NCBI GenBank assembly: GCA_027625915.1
Contig: JANTQA010000012.1
Coordinates: forward strand, 15,524,501-15,588,500
DNA: 64,000 nucleotides
DNA from: Anaeramoeba flamelloides
Lineage: Eukaryota; Metamonada; Anaeramoebidae
Direction of reading: 5' to 3'
Part shown: one piece after another, positions 1 through 13,644 of the stretch
How the letters are laid out: every line of letters starts with the position of its first letter
How positions within the stretch are numbered: position 1 is the stretch's first letter
Program-made: the position numbers and the translations under genes
Notes under the pieces: model-generated
Told to the model about the DNA's origin: nothing
What the model saw: the letters and a program-made list of their open reading frames with translations, nothing else
Databases searched by the model: none

Positions 1-118
1 AAATTATCTTTATTTTTAGAAAATTAATGAAATAATATTTTTTTAGTTTTAGTTTCTCTTTATAATTTAAATAATTTCATTAATTTTTATAATTTTTACA
101 ATTTCGGCGATCTCTTTG

Positions 119-205
119 ATTTCTTTAATTTCTGTAATTTCTGTGATTTCTGTGATTTCTATAATTTCTGTGATTTCTGTGGTTTTTGTGATTTATTTGT
201 TTTTA
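119..205. repeat. Degenerate 9-bp tandem repeat (ATTTCTGTG)n
   Basis: About eight to nine units of ATTTCTGTG and one-base variants follow one another. The same repeat in the opposite orientation (AAATCACAG) is at 24470-24541, and a looser version is near 1115-1150. It is a dispersed minisatellite with no sign of function. Confidence 0.75.
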
Positions 206-775
206 ATTTATGATTTTAAACAATTACATAAAAAACTCAACCCAAATACCAAATTTTAATTCGTAAAATAGTACTTTTTTTTTTTTTGATAAAACCCACT
301 TTCAAAAAAAAAAAAACAAAATCTTTAAGGAAATTAGATACACCAAATTCGTCTATCATTTTTTGAAAACTTTAAGAGAAATTTATTTCTGACACATATT
401 TTTTTTTAAGTGACTCTAATTCAAAGGAATTGAAACCAACTATTTTTTATTCTATTTGACTCTTTTGCTCTCTACTTTTCAAGAAAAAAAAAAAGAAAAA
501 CTTGAAATTTATTCATGAAATTGAAGAATTCATTTATAAATCTATTGGTATATTGATTTAAACTCGTCATTTATTAAATTATTATAATAAATACAATCAA
601 TATCAAATGTTCATAAAAAAATTTAATTTAATGATCAAAATAGTACAAAATTCACACTTGAACGAATTTTTAGTTGTTCTTATAAAATTTAAAAAAAAAC
701 TTTACAAAATATCAAAAGTTATTTACTCTGATTTTTTTTAAATTTAAGAATCATCATCGGCAAATTCTTAACCCC

Positions 776-828
776 TTTATTATTATTATTATTATTATCA
801 TTATTATTATTATTATTATTATTATTTC
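776..828. repeat. (TTA)n microsatellite
   Basis: Roughly seventeen TTA/ATT triplets with one interrupting TCA. It is not in a reading frame I can support. Confidence 0.9.
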
Positions 829-3800
829 AAAACTTTATTTAACTCAATAATTACCAACTTTAAATCTTAACATCAATTAAAATTGTATTTTCATTTTAGT
901 AAATAATTAATTGTTACTAATCAATTCAATAATCTATATTCATGAAATAAATTTATTTTATTTTAGTAATTATTTTCAACTTGATCAATTTATCTTTATA
1001 AATTGTATTAATAAATCAAAGTCAACTGTACTATGTATTTTTATTCGTATTATATAATTAGAACATAAAAGTAGATAATGTTGTTTTCTTCGATTTGATA
1101 CGTTTTTGTCAATTCTTTTTCTGTAATTTTTGTGACTTTTGTAATTTTTTTTATAGGCATTTTTTTTTTTTCAGAAATTGAAACCAAAAAAAATAATCTA
1201 TTAACATAATAAAACAGTAATTCGAATGAAAAATAAAAATTAAACTCTTTGTAAAATTAAAAAGTTAATGCTAGAAATGATACAACGTATATTTATTATA
1301 ATTTTTTTTTACAAAATGGCAAATGATCGAATTGTAACAATTTAATAAATGATTGAAATTTTGTTGAGTAATTTTTTTCTTTGAAACAAGTATCAACTCT
1401 ATTTTTGTTTTGATTTTCGACCTAATTTGTCCAAAAAATTTTTGTATTGGCCATTTTCAGACAAGTTTGGTGTATTGAACATCTTTCATATTACACCAGA
1501 AATGATTGTTTGGTTGATTTATTTATAAGGGAAGAATAACTTTCTATTTCTCTAAAGTATAGAAACTATAAAAATAATTTTTTAGAACAAAAAAAAGAAA
1601 AAATAAAGTTTTTAAATGCAAAAAAAAGTCATGCAGAACCTTGTAACCCATCGAAAAATAATCAGTTTTTTTTTTGAGTTTGGCATTTATTTTTGATTAA
1701 TGAATCTAAATGATCGATTTTTTGTCTTTTTAATCATCACCAATTAAATCATCAAGATTTCAAAAAATTAAATCCAATTACAATACAACTGTACTTGTCA
1801 GATATCTCCCAGCACAAGACAACCATTATAGACAGATTTAAAGAGAATTTGAATCAAAGCCACCACTTGATATCTTCTTGCATCTTTCATTTATATAATA
1901 TTTTTTTTTTTACCCTTCAGCCTTAATGTAAGATTAAAAAAAAAAAAGGAAGAACTCATTACACAATAAATAACCATTTTACTCAAAATTGAACAATCAT
2001 TATGATTTTAAAGAAAAAGAATTATTCAATAAATCGAAAACCAAAAAAAAATAATTTCTTCAAGAAAAATGAAAAACTTAATTTTTTTTAGCACTTTTTA
2101 GATTTTCTTCTTTCATAAATATATTAAGTGTCAACTTTAAAATATTTTTTGGAATAAAATGAGCTTGGTTAAATAATAATCAACATTCAAACAGAAAAGA
2201 AATGATCCTAAAATTAATCAAGAAGATGCATTTTTTATTTTTTTTTGTTTTGAATTTAAGGTTAAACCATGATCATTCTCAAAAGCAAAGTGAATCAAAC
2301 AAGAAGATTAACCCAACACAAAACCAATTATGTTATTATTATTTTTTTTTTTTTTTTTTGTTTTTTGAATTGCTATGGAAAGTATACCTTTCATAAATAA
2401 GAATCTGTTTGAGTCAAAGAGAGTTGGAGTTAAGGCTAACTCAAAAAAATTTCCGATTACAATAATCCAATTTTTAATCATTGGTTTTTTGGTTTAGTAC
2501 TTCTTTAATTTGTAGAATACCAGTAATCTTTTGAAAATCTAATCAATATTCAATTTGGTTATTATTGATTGTCTTCAAATATTAAACAATAATATTGAGT
2601 TTAAAAAAGGGAAAAATAATATACTTTGTTTCGATTTTTTTTGTTTTTGGTCAATTCTCAAGATAAATTAAGAATAAAATTAAAAAAATATCATTCGGGT
2701 AAATAGAACTCTGTAATTATCATTAAAATTTGGCATAAATTTGACGAATAATCATTTGAAATTGAAACAAAAAAAAATGTATCATTGTGTACTCATACTT
2801 TTTTTTTTTTTTTTTTTTGTTGTTTTGACTTTAATAACTTGTATTTGTTGCAATGTTTTTTATGAATTGAGAAAAACCATCATAAAATTTTAAATTTATC
2901 TCTTTAATTCGATTTCTTAAATCATTTAAAGGAAACCCTTCGACTCAACAACAATCTAGGTTTTGTTTTACTTTATCGTTATTTTTTCAAAAGTTCATAC
3001 CGATAAATTCAAAAAAAGTTCAAAACTGGTTTTGGTTCAATTCCCATTTTTTATATCTTGAAAACCAACTTTCAAAACATTTTTTGTCAACCACAGTCTT
3101 GTTTTTAACTAATTTATAAGTTTTCTTGATTTTTCGATCGATGAAATTCTTTCTTCCAAGCTCATAAAAATATTTTTTAAAAATAGGAAAGTGAACAAAA
3201 AAGTTAAAAAATATTTTTGTGAATTTATCAGTATTTCAAATTGAAAATAAAATTAAAGTGAAAAAAATAATGATTTTATTAAGAGACAATTTTGTCCATT
3301 AGAGACTAGGTTGTTATTCTATTATGGCATGTATTATTGGTGTTCCTTTGTATGCTTCGATATGATTGATTTATAAATCACCATTTTCTTGTGAAAATGG
3401 AAATTCTAAATCTAAGAACAAATAAGTTTCAATTTTAGTTTGAGTAAATTATTTCGTAGTAAAATCGATTTTCGTTATTTCTACTTTTTTCAGTTTAATT
3501 TTGTTTTGGAAACATCATTTCATTGTTTTTTGGAAATCGGAGCCATAATAATAAAAAAAAAAAAAAAAAAATCATAAAACAAACCGAAATTTCATCTACT
3601 ATTCTGTAAAAAATTCAAGGAATAAAGAAAAAATTACAACTATTTCGAAATGATTATATTCCAAGAATTAGAATCCAAACCACCAAAATAATAAAACTTT
3701 AATTTTTATTTTAATCTTCAAAAATGTAAATTACATTTCAAATTGAATTTTAAATTCATTTTGAAAATAGAAAAGTACTCTGCTAATCTTATTACTATTT

Positions 3801-4097
3801 TATTATATATTAATTATATTTAGTTATATTGCTATTTTAAAATTTAACTTTTCAAAACCTACTTTTAGATTTATTTGAAAATATATATTTTTATTTTTTT
3901 AAAAATTTAAATCAAGTTGATGTTTATCGAATTCTCTGCATATAAATTTCGAGTTTTTGATTGTTATTTTCTTCAAAATTGATATAAATATCTCCTTTCA
4001 GGCAATATTCCACAATATACATTCATTTACAAATATGCTATTATTCATTTTTAAAGTATTTATCATTACTCGAATTTTTTACTATTTGCAAAGTAAG

Positions 4098-4725
4098 CTT
4101 AAAAATAAGATGTAATTAATATCAACATATCTTTTCAATATTTCTAAACATTATTAATTAAAAATAATATACACGACAAGTATCATTATTCAGTTTTTTT
4201 AAATTTTTATCAATCATAATAATCTGTTTTCAATTCCAATTAATGTCTCTCTTGTCTATTGTGGAAATTTCTCAATGTAAAAATCTGTAAAAATTTTACA
4301 GTTTGATCTCAAAAATTATCGATCGAAAAAAATTTTCTTCTACAAGTTCGAAATGTACACTATCTAAATCGTTAAATTAAAAAAAGTATAATTCATATCA
4401 ACATATCTTGTCAATATTTTTTGAATTTGAATAAATAAAATCTCTTATTGAAATATTATTCACAAAATTTTGTAATCTCTTATCAACATTATAATCTGAT
4501 TTCAATTCTAATTAATACCACTCTTGTTTATTGTGAAAATTTCTCAATGTAAAAATTTGTAAAAATTTCTCAATTTGATCTCAAAAATTATCGATCGAAA
4601 AAAATTTGTATCTCCAATTTCGAAATGTACACTGTCTAAATAGTTAAATTAAAAAAAGTATAATTCATGTCGAAAAATATCTTCTAAATTTTATTAATTA
4701 TAAATTGACAAAAAGACAAGTATTT
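4098..4725. repeat. Tandem duplication, period about 272-276 bp
   Basis: Two diverged direct copies lie head to tail. ATCAACATAT occurs at 4121 and 4397. TCGATCGAAA occurs at 4319 and 4591. Blocks such as TTTCTCAATGTAAAAAT and CGAAATGTACACT recur at the same spacing. A partial third unit begins near 4660 and fades by about 4725. No open frame crosses the units. It looks like non-coding satellite-like DNA or a duplicated element fragment. Confidence 0.85.
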
Positions 4726-7061
4726 TTTATTAATTTATTTATCGAGAGAAAGGAGTAATTAAAGAAAATTTTATCAAAAATAAAAAAAAAAAGAGATGAA
4801 AAAAAAAGAGATGAAAATTAAAAAAAGAAAAGTATTATTAATCAATTTTTTCAAATGATCGGAAAAATAATCAAGTTACAATCAATAAATTAAAGCTTTT
4901 TTTTTTTCAAAAAACTATATTCATATTTAAAAAAATCAATATGTAAAAAGAAATTTACATATTAACAATAAACAAAAAAATCTACACCGTTAATAAAGTG
5001 TGTAATTTATTTTTTTTTTTCTTCTTTTCCTAATATTTTTATATTATTATTAAAACTTTACGATTTTTTTATAAACCTAATTATATTTAAACACCATTAA
5101 ATAAATATTAAAAAAAAAAAAAACACAATTTAGTTTAAATATTTTTTTGTTAAATGAATTGATTTTTATCAAATATTTTTTAAATCCAATTTTTTTTTTT
5201 TTTTTTGCAAAATTTTTATCAGATACCATTTTTATTAATACATTCAGCATTAATATTCGAAAAATTGTTTTTTAAAACCGTATATTTTCTCTAAATATCT
5301 TGCATTCTACGGGATTATCATTAGAATTTTCTTGATACAAATAAATTTTTGAATTGTTGTTTAAACAAAATAATACAATTGTAACTCAATATCTCTCGAA
5401 AGAAATTAACTATCATCAAAAACAGAAAGAAAATTCAACATAAAATGAACTTTTTTTTTTTTTTTTCTCCCCGAATTTGATTTTTAGTGATCAATTTAAT
5501 ATGACTGTTTTTGAATAATCACATTTTATTGTATTTAAAAGTATGCTATGCTAATAATATTGTTAAAAAAAAAATTATTTGTCCACATAATTTAATATCA
5601 GATTTTTAGAAAATTAAAATTAGGCTCAGGGTTATTAATAATTTTATTTTTATAAAATCTTAAACTCTATCAAAATGTAAGCATTTGAATATGAATTGAA
5701 ATTTGTGCTTAATCAATATGAATATTTTTGTAAAAATATTTTAATTAATATTAATATTTTTCAATAAAATTTTTAACTTTTAAAAAATTGAATCAAAATA
5801 TGACAATAACTCAAATCTATTTTGATCAAAACTAGACTAAAAAAAAATATTATTATCAAAGCATTATTATTTAAATATAATGCCGTGGAGTTTCAAAGGG
5901 ATTGAAAATACCATATTAACAATCTAAGAAGATAATTTATTTATTTTATTTTTTTTTTTTTTCAAGGGTTACAATGACTAAAACCATAAATATACAATAT
6001 ATATTTTTTTTCTAACAAAACCTATATTTTCAAAAATTATTTGTTTTCAAAATATCATTTCATAATCTCATGATCTTATTTCAAAATTTTTTTGTAATAA
6101 TTAATTGACATTTTTAAGGTGCTTTTTTTTTTTTTGTTGTTTTTAATTCATTTTCTTGATGAAAAATTTTTTTGTATATTGGCTTGTGTACAACTTTTTC
6201 AAAGTAAAATCTGAATTCTTGAAATAGATTGAGTTAAATTATGAATTTAAATTATTAGAATATGTGTACATAAGAATAATTTTGATCAATTCCCAAAAAT
6301 TTGAAAACTTATTGGTTAAATTTTTTCTAGTTTTTGTTTGGAATAAAATAATTTTTTTTTTTTTCAAAAAGAGTTCTTTTAAATTGAATGTCAATTCATT
6401 TTTAGATGATTCAGTTTATTTGATTTTTAGGACGTATTTTTGAGGAACTTTTTTAAATATGGAATTCAAAATTAGAGACATTTATATTTATTATAAAATT
6501 TTTTCTAATTAATCTCTTCTTTTTCATAAAATACAGGAATTGGCCCCGAGAGACATATGAAAAAGAAAAAAAGGTAAAAAAATTAACCAAAACAAAAAAT
6601 CAGAGTTAATTTGAATAAATTCAGATAAAAAAACTTTTTTTTTTTAATTTTATTTTGCTCTAAAAGAGAGTTTTTTTTTTTTTTTGATAAAATGCCTATT
6701 ATTTATTTGTTTATTTTGTTATTCGTATTGTAAAATTCCTTATTTCTAAATTCAAACCTTTTCAACTTTTTTGAGTTATCATATAAATTTAACTTGAAGC
6801 GAACAGAATATATTTATTCTATTCCACCTGACATTTAAAACGTTTTGTTTGAAATTTTCAGCTTTTACTGCTTCTTTTTTGACTTCTTTACTAAAATTTT
6901 CATTTTAAAAAAGTATTGATTTTAAAATTAAAGATTATTAATTCACAATAAATCTCAATATACGTAAAGATCAATTACTGTTTCGTATTTTTAAAATTAA
7001 TGTTTTTTTCTGAATTTTTTGAATTTTATGTGCCTGCCAAAGGAATTAATATTCTAAAAAT
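4726..7061. other. Non-coding A+T-rich stretch
   Basis: No gene, RNA or clear repeat is visible to me. The sequence is a mixture of A/T runs with no extended coding frame. Confidence 0.5.
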
Positions 7062-7422
7062 TACAGCAATTTCAAACCTGGTGAGCAATATTTAACTTAA
7101 ATTAAAATTTAAATTTTGATTAAACTTTTTTTGAACTTAAAGATCTGTTGAAACTAAATTCAGGTTTTAACCCCAAAACTCAAGAATACCTGAATGAAAA
7201 GCTTCAAAAACAACTTTTCCGTTTTTTTAAAAAACTTTTTTGAAATTATTTAAAAAAAATTCCATGTTGTAAGGGATCTTGGATATTAAGGGCAATACAA
7301 GAAGCTTTGAGTCCAAAATAACAATCGTCCATTTCAATTGAAAGGAGTTTAAAGAAAGTTGAATTTGAAATTTAATTTTTATGCCAAGTTAAATCGTGCC
7401 CACCAGGTTTGAAATGGCTGTA
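7062..7422. mobile_element. MITE-like element, family M5 (361 bp)
   Basis: The ends are inverted repeats. The left begins TACAGCAATTTCAAACC and continues TGGTG; the right end is its inverted counterpart, finishing GAAATGGCTGTA. The interior is about 310 bp without a coding frame. TA followed by CAG at both ends suits a Tc1/mariner-type, TA-targeting element, although family assignment from ends alone is inference. Related single ends occur at 23915 (left type) and 26365-26387 (right type). Confidence 0.65.
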
Positions 7423-7599
7423 TGTGACTAATCATGATGTACTTTAAATTATTTTGTTTACCCCTCATATGTAATCAACATTTTGGTCAAATTAAATTAT
7501 TTTCCAATATTTTTAGACCAGTTGTAGTGAGGGAATTACACCCGTTTAAAGTGTTTGAATGGAGATTATACGAAAAAATTATAATTATGGAAATTTTCA

Positions 7600-7810
7600 A
7601 AATTGATAATCATTTTTTCACATTTTTTGCTTTTTTTCTTTTTTGCAATTTTTTTTTTGATAAATTATTTTTTGTGAAAATTTTTCATTTATTTCAAGAT
7701 CGATAGTCACTAGTTAAAAATCGTGTTATTCTAATGTTATCGAAACGGTAAGAAAATGATTGTAGAAAAATCCTATTCGTTTTTTTTTTGAAATTTTCTT
7801 TGGATCTTTT
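7600..7810 (+). repeat. Dispersed repeat R4, copy 1
   Basis: This segment recurs inverted at about 18470-18640. Shared blocks include ATGATTGTAGAAAAATC, GTTATTCTAATGT and AGTCACTAG, in the same order when one copy is reversed. A 90-codon open frame here (7434-7706) is F-rich, and the repeat runs through it, so I do not treat it as a gene. Confidence 0.55.
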
Positions 7811-8576
7811 AAAGAGAGTTGAATTTGAGAAATATCATTTCAAAATTTTTAACCAACTGCTTTTTAATTTTTTTTTTTAAGAACTTTTTTTAAAAAATAA
7901 TTGATAAACCAATGGAATATCAAAAGAAATATAGCAATTGTCAAGATAAAACATTTTTTATTTTAACAACAAGGATTAAAGAAAAAATTAAAAACAAAAA
8001 ATGCATTTTTTTGATTTTTGATGTACAGTAATTATTGGAAAAAGACTTTATATTATCTTCAGATTTTCAAATGTCCAATTTAGAAAATTTTTTAATTTTG
8101 AGTAAACTGTACATAATTACTAAAAATAATTTGACCTTTTAACATAAATATAATTTTTCTTTTTTTTTTTTTTGAATTTCAATAAATTTTCATATTGTGA
8201 ACTTTTTTGGACATTATTTTGAATGTTAAAAGTTCAAATATTAAAAAAATAAATATATAATTTGCTGTAATGAAACAAAAATGTAAATTTTTCACAACAT
8301 TTTTTTTATTACACTTAAAAAACACAATTAAAATAATTTAATACTATCTTCTTTATTTTCTTATTGGAAGAATATAACACAAAAAAATTATTTTGAATAA
8401 AAAAATTCGCTATTTTAATTTCATGGATCCTTTAAATGACTGTATTTTGATTAAGAATTACATATTGACTTTTAATACCTAAAACAATTATGATATATAA
8501 ACATAACCGAATATTTTATATAGATTCATTAGATAATAACAACAAAAGGATAAAAAAATAAATATTTTAAAAAAAA

Positions 8577-10012
8577 ATGCGGTCTGATTTAAATTCAAGT
8601 GAATAAAAAACACAAAAGGAATTAGCCATTTGTTTTACGAGATATATAAATTTTATGAAAAATTAATATTTTGTTCAGTGTTTTATTCACACTGATTTGA
8701 AAGTTTTTTTTTGGTTCACAGTTTTTGAAAACAAAACTCAACAAAAATATCAAAAATTATAGGATTTTAATTTAATTTTCATAATCTATTAACCCATTGA
8801 TTTTTATTTATTTTTTTTAAAAAATTTTTAACAATAGCAGAAAATAAAAATGAAGAAGAACAACAGGAAGAAAAAGAAAATGAACAAGAAAAAGAAAAAG
8901 AGGATGAAACAAAAGAAAATGAAAACAACAATACAGAAGATAATAAAACAGAAGAAAAAAAAGAAAAAGAAAACGAAAACGAAACTGAAAAAAGTGGAAA
9001 TGAAAATGAAAAAAAAGAAAATGGCGATGATGACCAACAAGATGAAAACAACGAAGAAGAAGATAAAAAAAACGAAATTTTTGTTGGAAATATACCATAC
9101 GAATTAGCTGAGGATGAATTAAGAGACTTTTTTTCAAAGTATGGAACAATAACCTTTTTACGAATAATTACTGATAGGTATACACAGAGGTCACGAGGTT
9201 TTGCCTTTATTAGGTATACAAAAAAAGAAGATGCAGAATATGCTGTAAAGGAAACCAACGATGAGTTAATTAAAGATAGACGCCTAAGGGTCAATCTTGC
9301 CTCTGAAAAGCCACAGAACAATGATCGAGATGGATACAGAAATAATAATAGATACAATAATTATGGCGGAAGAGGAAGAAGAGACGGTGGGTACAGAGGA
9401 AGAAACAGCTATGGAAGAGGAAGCGGTGGATATAATAGGTATGACAACCGAAGAAATTACAACAACGATCGATATAGCAACGATCGATATAATAACAATT
9501 CTCGATATAACAATTATAACAACAACAGAGGGTATGACCAAGGTGGATATAACGACCGCAGTGGTGGTTATTCGAGACCAAACTATCAAAACAATTATAA
9601 TAGTAGTAGCTCATATAACAATATGAACAGCAATAGCCAATTTAACAATAGATATCCAAGCAACTATAACAGCAACCCTTATAATAATAATAACCAGAAC
9701 CAATTTAACAATAGCAACACTTATAATAACAACCAATACTCAAAGGGCGGCTTTAATCCAAACCAAAACCAAGGCTTTTACCAACCTAACCAACAGCCTA
9801 ATCAAAATACCAATTATAACAATTACAACAATCAGAATTTTTCTAATCAGACATTTAGTCAAAGAAAAGACCAATTCCAAAACAACAATTATACAAAACA
9901 AAATTCTGATTTTTCAGGTGGAAAAACATCCACTTATAATAATACCACCTCTAGTGGAACAGGAACAACCGGGGTAAACGTCAGAAATACTAATAATTAT
10001 GACCAATTCTAA
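8577..10012 (+). CDS. Single-RRM RNA-binding protein with RGG and N/Y/Q-rich tail
   Basis: Proposed exons are 8577-8598 and 8838-10012. The intron runs GTGAAT..AACAATAG, and the joined length (1197 nt, 398 residues) stays in frame. The exon-1 start is inferred; exon 2 is secure. Residues about 9-85 are acidic and E/K/N-rich. One RRM spans about 86-160, with RNP2 IFVGNI (88-93) and RNP1 RGFAFIRY (127-134). A G/R/Y-rich RGG-like stretch follows, then an N/Y/Q-rich prion-like tail to the end. By family the protein should bind single-stranded RNA, and the tail suggests granule-type assembly (inference). The acidic-RRM-RGG layout recalls nucleolin/Gar2 or glycine-rich RNA-binding proteins, but with one RRM I assign no orthologue. 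Confidence 0.85.
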
Positions 10013-11313
10013 TTTTTCATCTGGAGAATAAAATAATTATTCCTCCCTTCATCAATTTAAACTTTCTATTCGGATCCATTCACCTCTTTTAAATTCTATT
10101 CTATTTTATTCTTTTCTTTTTTTCTTTTCTTTTTTCTTTTCTTTTTTTGTTTTTCTCTTTTATTTTTCTTTTGTTATTTTGGCTTTACATTGCTATTCTT
10201 TTATTTATTTTAGATTTCCAAAAAGATATTTATTCAAATAATATTAGGATTTTTTGTTAATTGTTTTTTTATTTCTGAAATACAATATTAACAAATCCTA
10301 GAAAATAATATTTTTTTTTTAAAAAAAATGATCAAGAAGGTTAATAAATTTCATTCAGATGATAATTATTTTTTTCAACCAAGAATACATTTACTTAATA
10401 CCACTTTTTTTTTTTATTTTTTTTTTTTTTTTTTTTATTTTTATATTCATATTCTTATTTTTGATTTTTTAATTCAATGAAAAACAAAGATGGTATATAG
10501 ACAATATTAAATTAACTTTTTACTATTTATTGAAAAAAAAAACCCAAAAACCCTCAAAATTTTTTTGACTTTTCATAAATTGTTTGATAAAGGAACACTT
10601 TTTTTTTAACAAAAAAAAACAAAATTTTTCATTTTGTTTATTATTTAATATCTTTTTTGATTAACGATTGAGTTTCAAAAATTGCGATATTTCATAAAAT
10701 CGTGATAATCATAAAATCTAAAGATTCTAAAAAAAAATGTAATTTTTTTTTTATTTATTTTGATTTTTCAATAATGATGTAACAAAATTACCACTGTTTA
10801 CTTGAAACCCACAAATTTATTTTAGAGTTTTTGTTATATTAGCTCTAATGTAGGCAAGATTAAAATTCTTTGGATAGCTTTTTGTTAATAAAAATAAAAT
10901 AATCTTTTTTTTATAAGATAGACAAGAAAAAGAGAAAGAAAGGAAAGAAATAAAAGAAATCAATAAAATATACAATAATTGTCTTTTTTTTTTTTTTTTT
11001 TTTTTGAACATTTTTATTTAGTAGCCAAGCTTTGAAAGGGTTGTTTTTTTATTTATTTTATTTTTTTCAATATTATTTTTATTGATAATTTCTAAAGTAT
11101 TATCATTTTACTACCCAGATAGTGTTGCACGACACATGGTAGAAATCAAATACAATCTAAGGTAATGTTGCCTTAAACATACGATTTAATCACTGAAAAA
11201 GGCAATTTTATTTTGCAAAGAAGTTAAATTAATACCAAAATTTCTCCTTTCCTTAAATTGACAACCATAATAAAACTATATCATTGATCACTCTTTCTAT
11301 TTCTTTCATTATC

Positions 11314-11369
<56 letters not shown>

Positions 11370-12040
11370 TTTATATATATATATAAGAAAAAATTTCCTA
11401 TTGAGACAAAAATAATAAAACCCAAAAAAAGTAAATTGAAAAAAAAAAAAAAAAAGAAGAATTAAACATTGTTATAAATTTTCTTATTCTATTTTCTTCT
11501 TCTTCTTCTTTTTTCTTATTATTAAACTCTTTTTCAAATAAAAAGACAAAAAAAATTCCAAGAATTATTCATAATTGAATCAAATTAATTATAGTATCAT
11601 TCTAAAATCTAAAATAAACTTTAAAATATAAAAAAAAAACCAACTGAATCTTTATAACCCATTAAAAAAAAAAAAAAAACCATACAAATTAAAATTCAAT
11701 ATTTTAAAATTGGTGTGCCCTTTTATTTGATATGAGAAATCTCGTTTTGGATATTGAAAAGAAAAAAAACATAAAAACAATAAAAACCTTTGAACAAGAC
11801 GAATTGAGAAAAAGTTCTTTACATTTCTATTGATAATTCTTTACCCGTCAAACTTTTGTTGTTTAAAGTCTCATTTTTAAAGTTAAAGCCTCAATTCATC
11901 TGGGTATTTTGTTGGAATTTTTTTTTCTTTATTTCTCCTTTTTCTTTGTCCATTTATAAACCATTGATGGTCTTTCTTAATTCCTCTCTCCAGATCATTC
12001 GAAATCGAAATTAAATTGTTTCAATATTTATACTGGTAGA
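10013..12040. other. Intergenic, A+T-rich with microsatellites
   Basis: Downstream of the RRM gene lie T/C-rich runs, an (AAT)n array at about 11312-11369 running into (TA)n to 11384, and no gene I can support. Around 11102-11190 base composition is slightly more balanced, with no coding frame or tRNA fold that I could see. Confidence 0.45.
11312..11384. repeat. (AAT)n then (TA)n microsatellite
   Basis: About nineteen AAT units lead directly into a short TA run. No coding context is visible. Confidence 0.9.
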
Positions 12041-12099
12041 TTATTTCCAAATTGGTTTCTTCTTATCTTGTTTTTTTTCATTTTCCAACTGTTCAATAT
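12041..12099 (-). CDS. Candidate last exon of an unidentified gene
   Basis: Read on the minus strand, a good acceptor (TTTATTTATAG) is followed by 19 codons, IEQLENEKKQDKKKPIWK and a stop, needing one base from the previous exon. The charged C-terminal sequence looks protein-like. I could not find the upstream exon with a matching donor phase between 12.1 and 13.6 kb. A minus-strand open stretch near 12200-12140 does not join in phase. This is a weak candidate. Confidence 0.22.
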
Positions 12100-12492
12100 C
12101 TATAAATAAAATAGAAAAAAATGAAAAAATGAATAATTAAAATGACCAATCACCAACAAGTAATTATCTTATTAACAATTAAATTTGATGGTATTGATGA
12201 TTTGAGAGGGGTGCCTTTTTGTTTGAAAAAGAGTTTCTTTATATTTATATATTATTTTATTTTATCTATTGGTTCTTAAAATGGAAAATTCCTCATCACC
12301 CACATAATTTATTAATTTGATTCTACACAATTTGAAAATTTATTTATTTGAGTCTAATTTTTGAATTTAAAATTTTGCATATTTTTAATATAAAAGTTAA
12401 AAAAAAAACCTATTATTTTTATTAACAATAAAACTAATTTTTAAAAATGCCTTTACACCCATATATTATTTTCTGTTCACAAAAATTGCCTT

Positions 12493-12496
<4 letters not shown>

Positions 12497-12538
<42 letters not shown>
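12497..12538. repeat. Long poly(T) run (about 40 T)
   Basis: An almost pure run of about forty T residues, among the longest homopolymers here. It could be a retroposition relic, but I see no element beside it. Confidence 0.9.
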
Positions 12539-12539
12539 C

Positions 12540-13600
12540 ATAATTCAAATTTTAACAAAATAAAAAAATTGAAAGTATCTATCAGAAAATAAATTAATAT
12601 ATGATAGAAGTTTAACCAAATTTTATCAATGAAATTGAGATCTATTAAGTAAATTTTTTTTCTTGTTTAATGATTTTAAAAAAAGTTATAATCGAGTTTT
12701 TCAAAAAATACAAAAAAATGGCAAACAATTTTTTTATTTGGATAAATTTTTTTTTATTTTTTTATTTAGATCCTAGATATTATTTATTTCATATTGTTAT
12801 CTAAATATGAACTCAAAATACATCATAAGTTAACCCAAGTTGTTCAGAGGACTTAAATAATTTTTTTATTTATATATATTCCATAATTATAAAAATCATT
12901 TTATCAAAGAAATAAACAATTGATTAACCTCAAAAAAAAAGCCTGTTCTTAAATAATAAAGTTCCTCAAATTGCTTTTAAACTCTAAACTAAGAAAAAAT
13001 TCTAAAATGAAAATATCTCCACCCGAAAAAAACTAAAAATCGGTAAAATCTTTATAATACTTGACTTTGTCACATAATCAACTATTTTAAGATACGGTTT
13101 GGTAATTATAACTTAATTCATAAACACTAGATGAGGTTATATTAGGAAAATAAAAATTTAAAACTCAAATTATTTCTTAAAAATTTGCAAAAATAGTATA
13201 TAGCATTTTCAAAAACACAAAGTTTTTAGAAACACCGTTTATAGTATCACAACAAGACTTGTTAGATTATATTTTTTTCTTTTTGTTTCTGCTCTGAAGT
13301 AATCCATACAATTCTATTACTACCCCCAAAAAAACGTCTCCAAAATCTCCATAAGTGTGACTTTCAAATAGATAGTTAATTTGAAAAAAAAAAAAACTAC
13401 TTTAACTAAATAAAAGTTGTAGGAAAGATCATATAAGCAAAACATTTGAAAAAAGATTTTTTTGTGACTTCTCAATATCAAGAATGCTCTTTTAGTCCAT
13501 TAAAACCAGAATAAAAATCGACACCTCTCAAGGGTGAAAATATTCGTAGGTTTTTATTTTTTAAACTCTTTTCTCTTTCTGTAAAAATTATTAAACAGTC
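12540..13600. other. Intergenic, nothing identified
   Basis: No coding frame, inverted repeat or RNA gene is evident. The last part is the presumed upstream region of the gene starting at 13645. Confidence 0.45.
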
Positions 13601-13604
13601 TCGG

Positions 13605-13612
13605 TATAAATC
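13605..13612 (+). promoter_or_regulatory. TATA-like element
   Basis: GTATAAAT lies about 33 bases before the ATG at 13645, within a slightly less A+T-rich leader. In DNA this rich in A+T a TATA-like match carries little weight; position is the only support. Confidence 0.25.
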
Positions 13613-13644
13613 CTAGAAAACCAAACACTTATTTTACAATCGTC

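Larger units (their letters stand above)
1..4090. other. Non-coding A+T-rich stretch
   Basis: I see no supportable gene on either strand. Short open frames here are mostly poly-F/poly-K translations of T and A runs. The stretch contains a degenerate 9-bp repeat near its start, a (TTA)n microsatellite at 776-828 and many T or A runs of 10-20 bases. A slightly less A+T-rich patch at about 1790-1890 shows no reading frame I can recognise. Confidence 0.5.

Noticed and set aside
3000-3055. GGTTCAATTCCC, a T-loop-like motif
   Set aside because: No matching D arm or acceptor stem within 80 bases upstream.
7434-7706. 90-codon open frame
   Set aside because: F-rich, crosses repeat R4, and matches no family.
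8029-8117. Short inverted TGTACAGT/ACTGTACA pair
   Set aside because: Only 8 bp of pairing and no further arm similarity, so not counted as a MITE.
8779-9626. Five overlapping open frames on both strands over the RRM gene
   Set aside because: Shadows of the E/K- and N/R-rich coding frame; only the frame with RNP1 and RNP2 is real.
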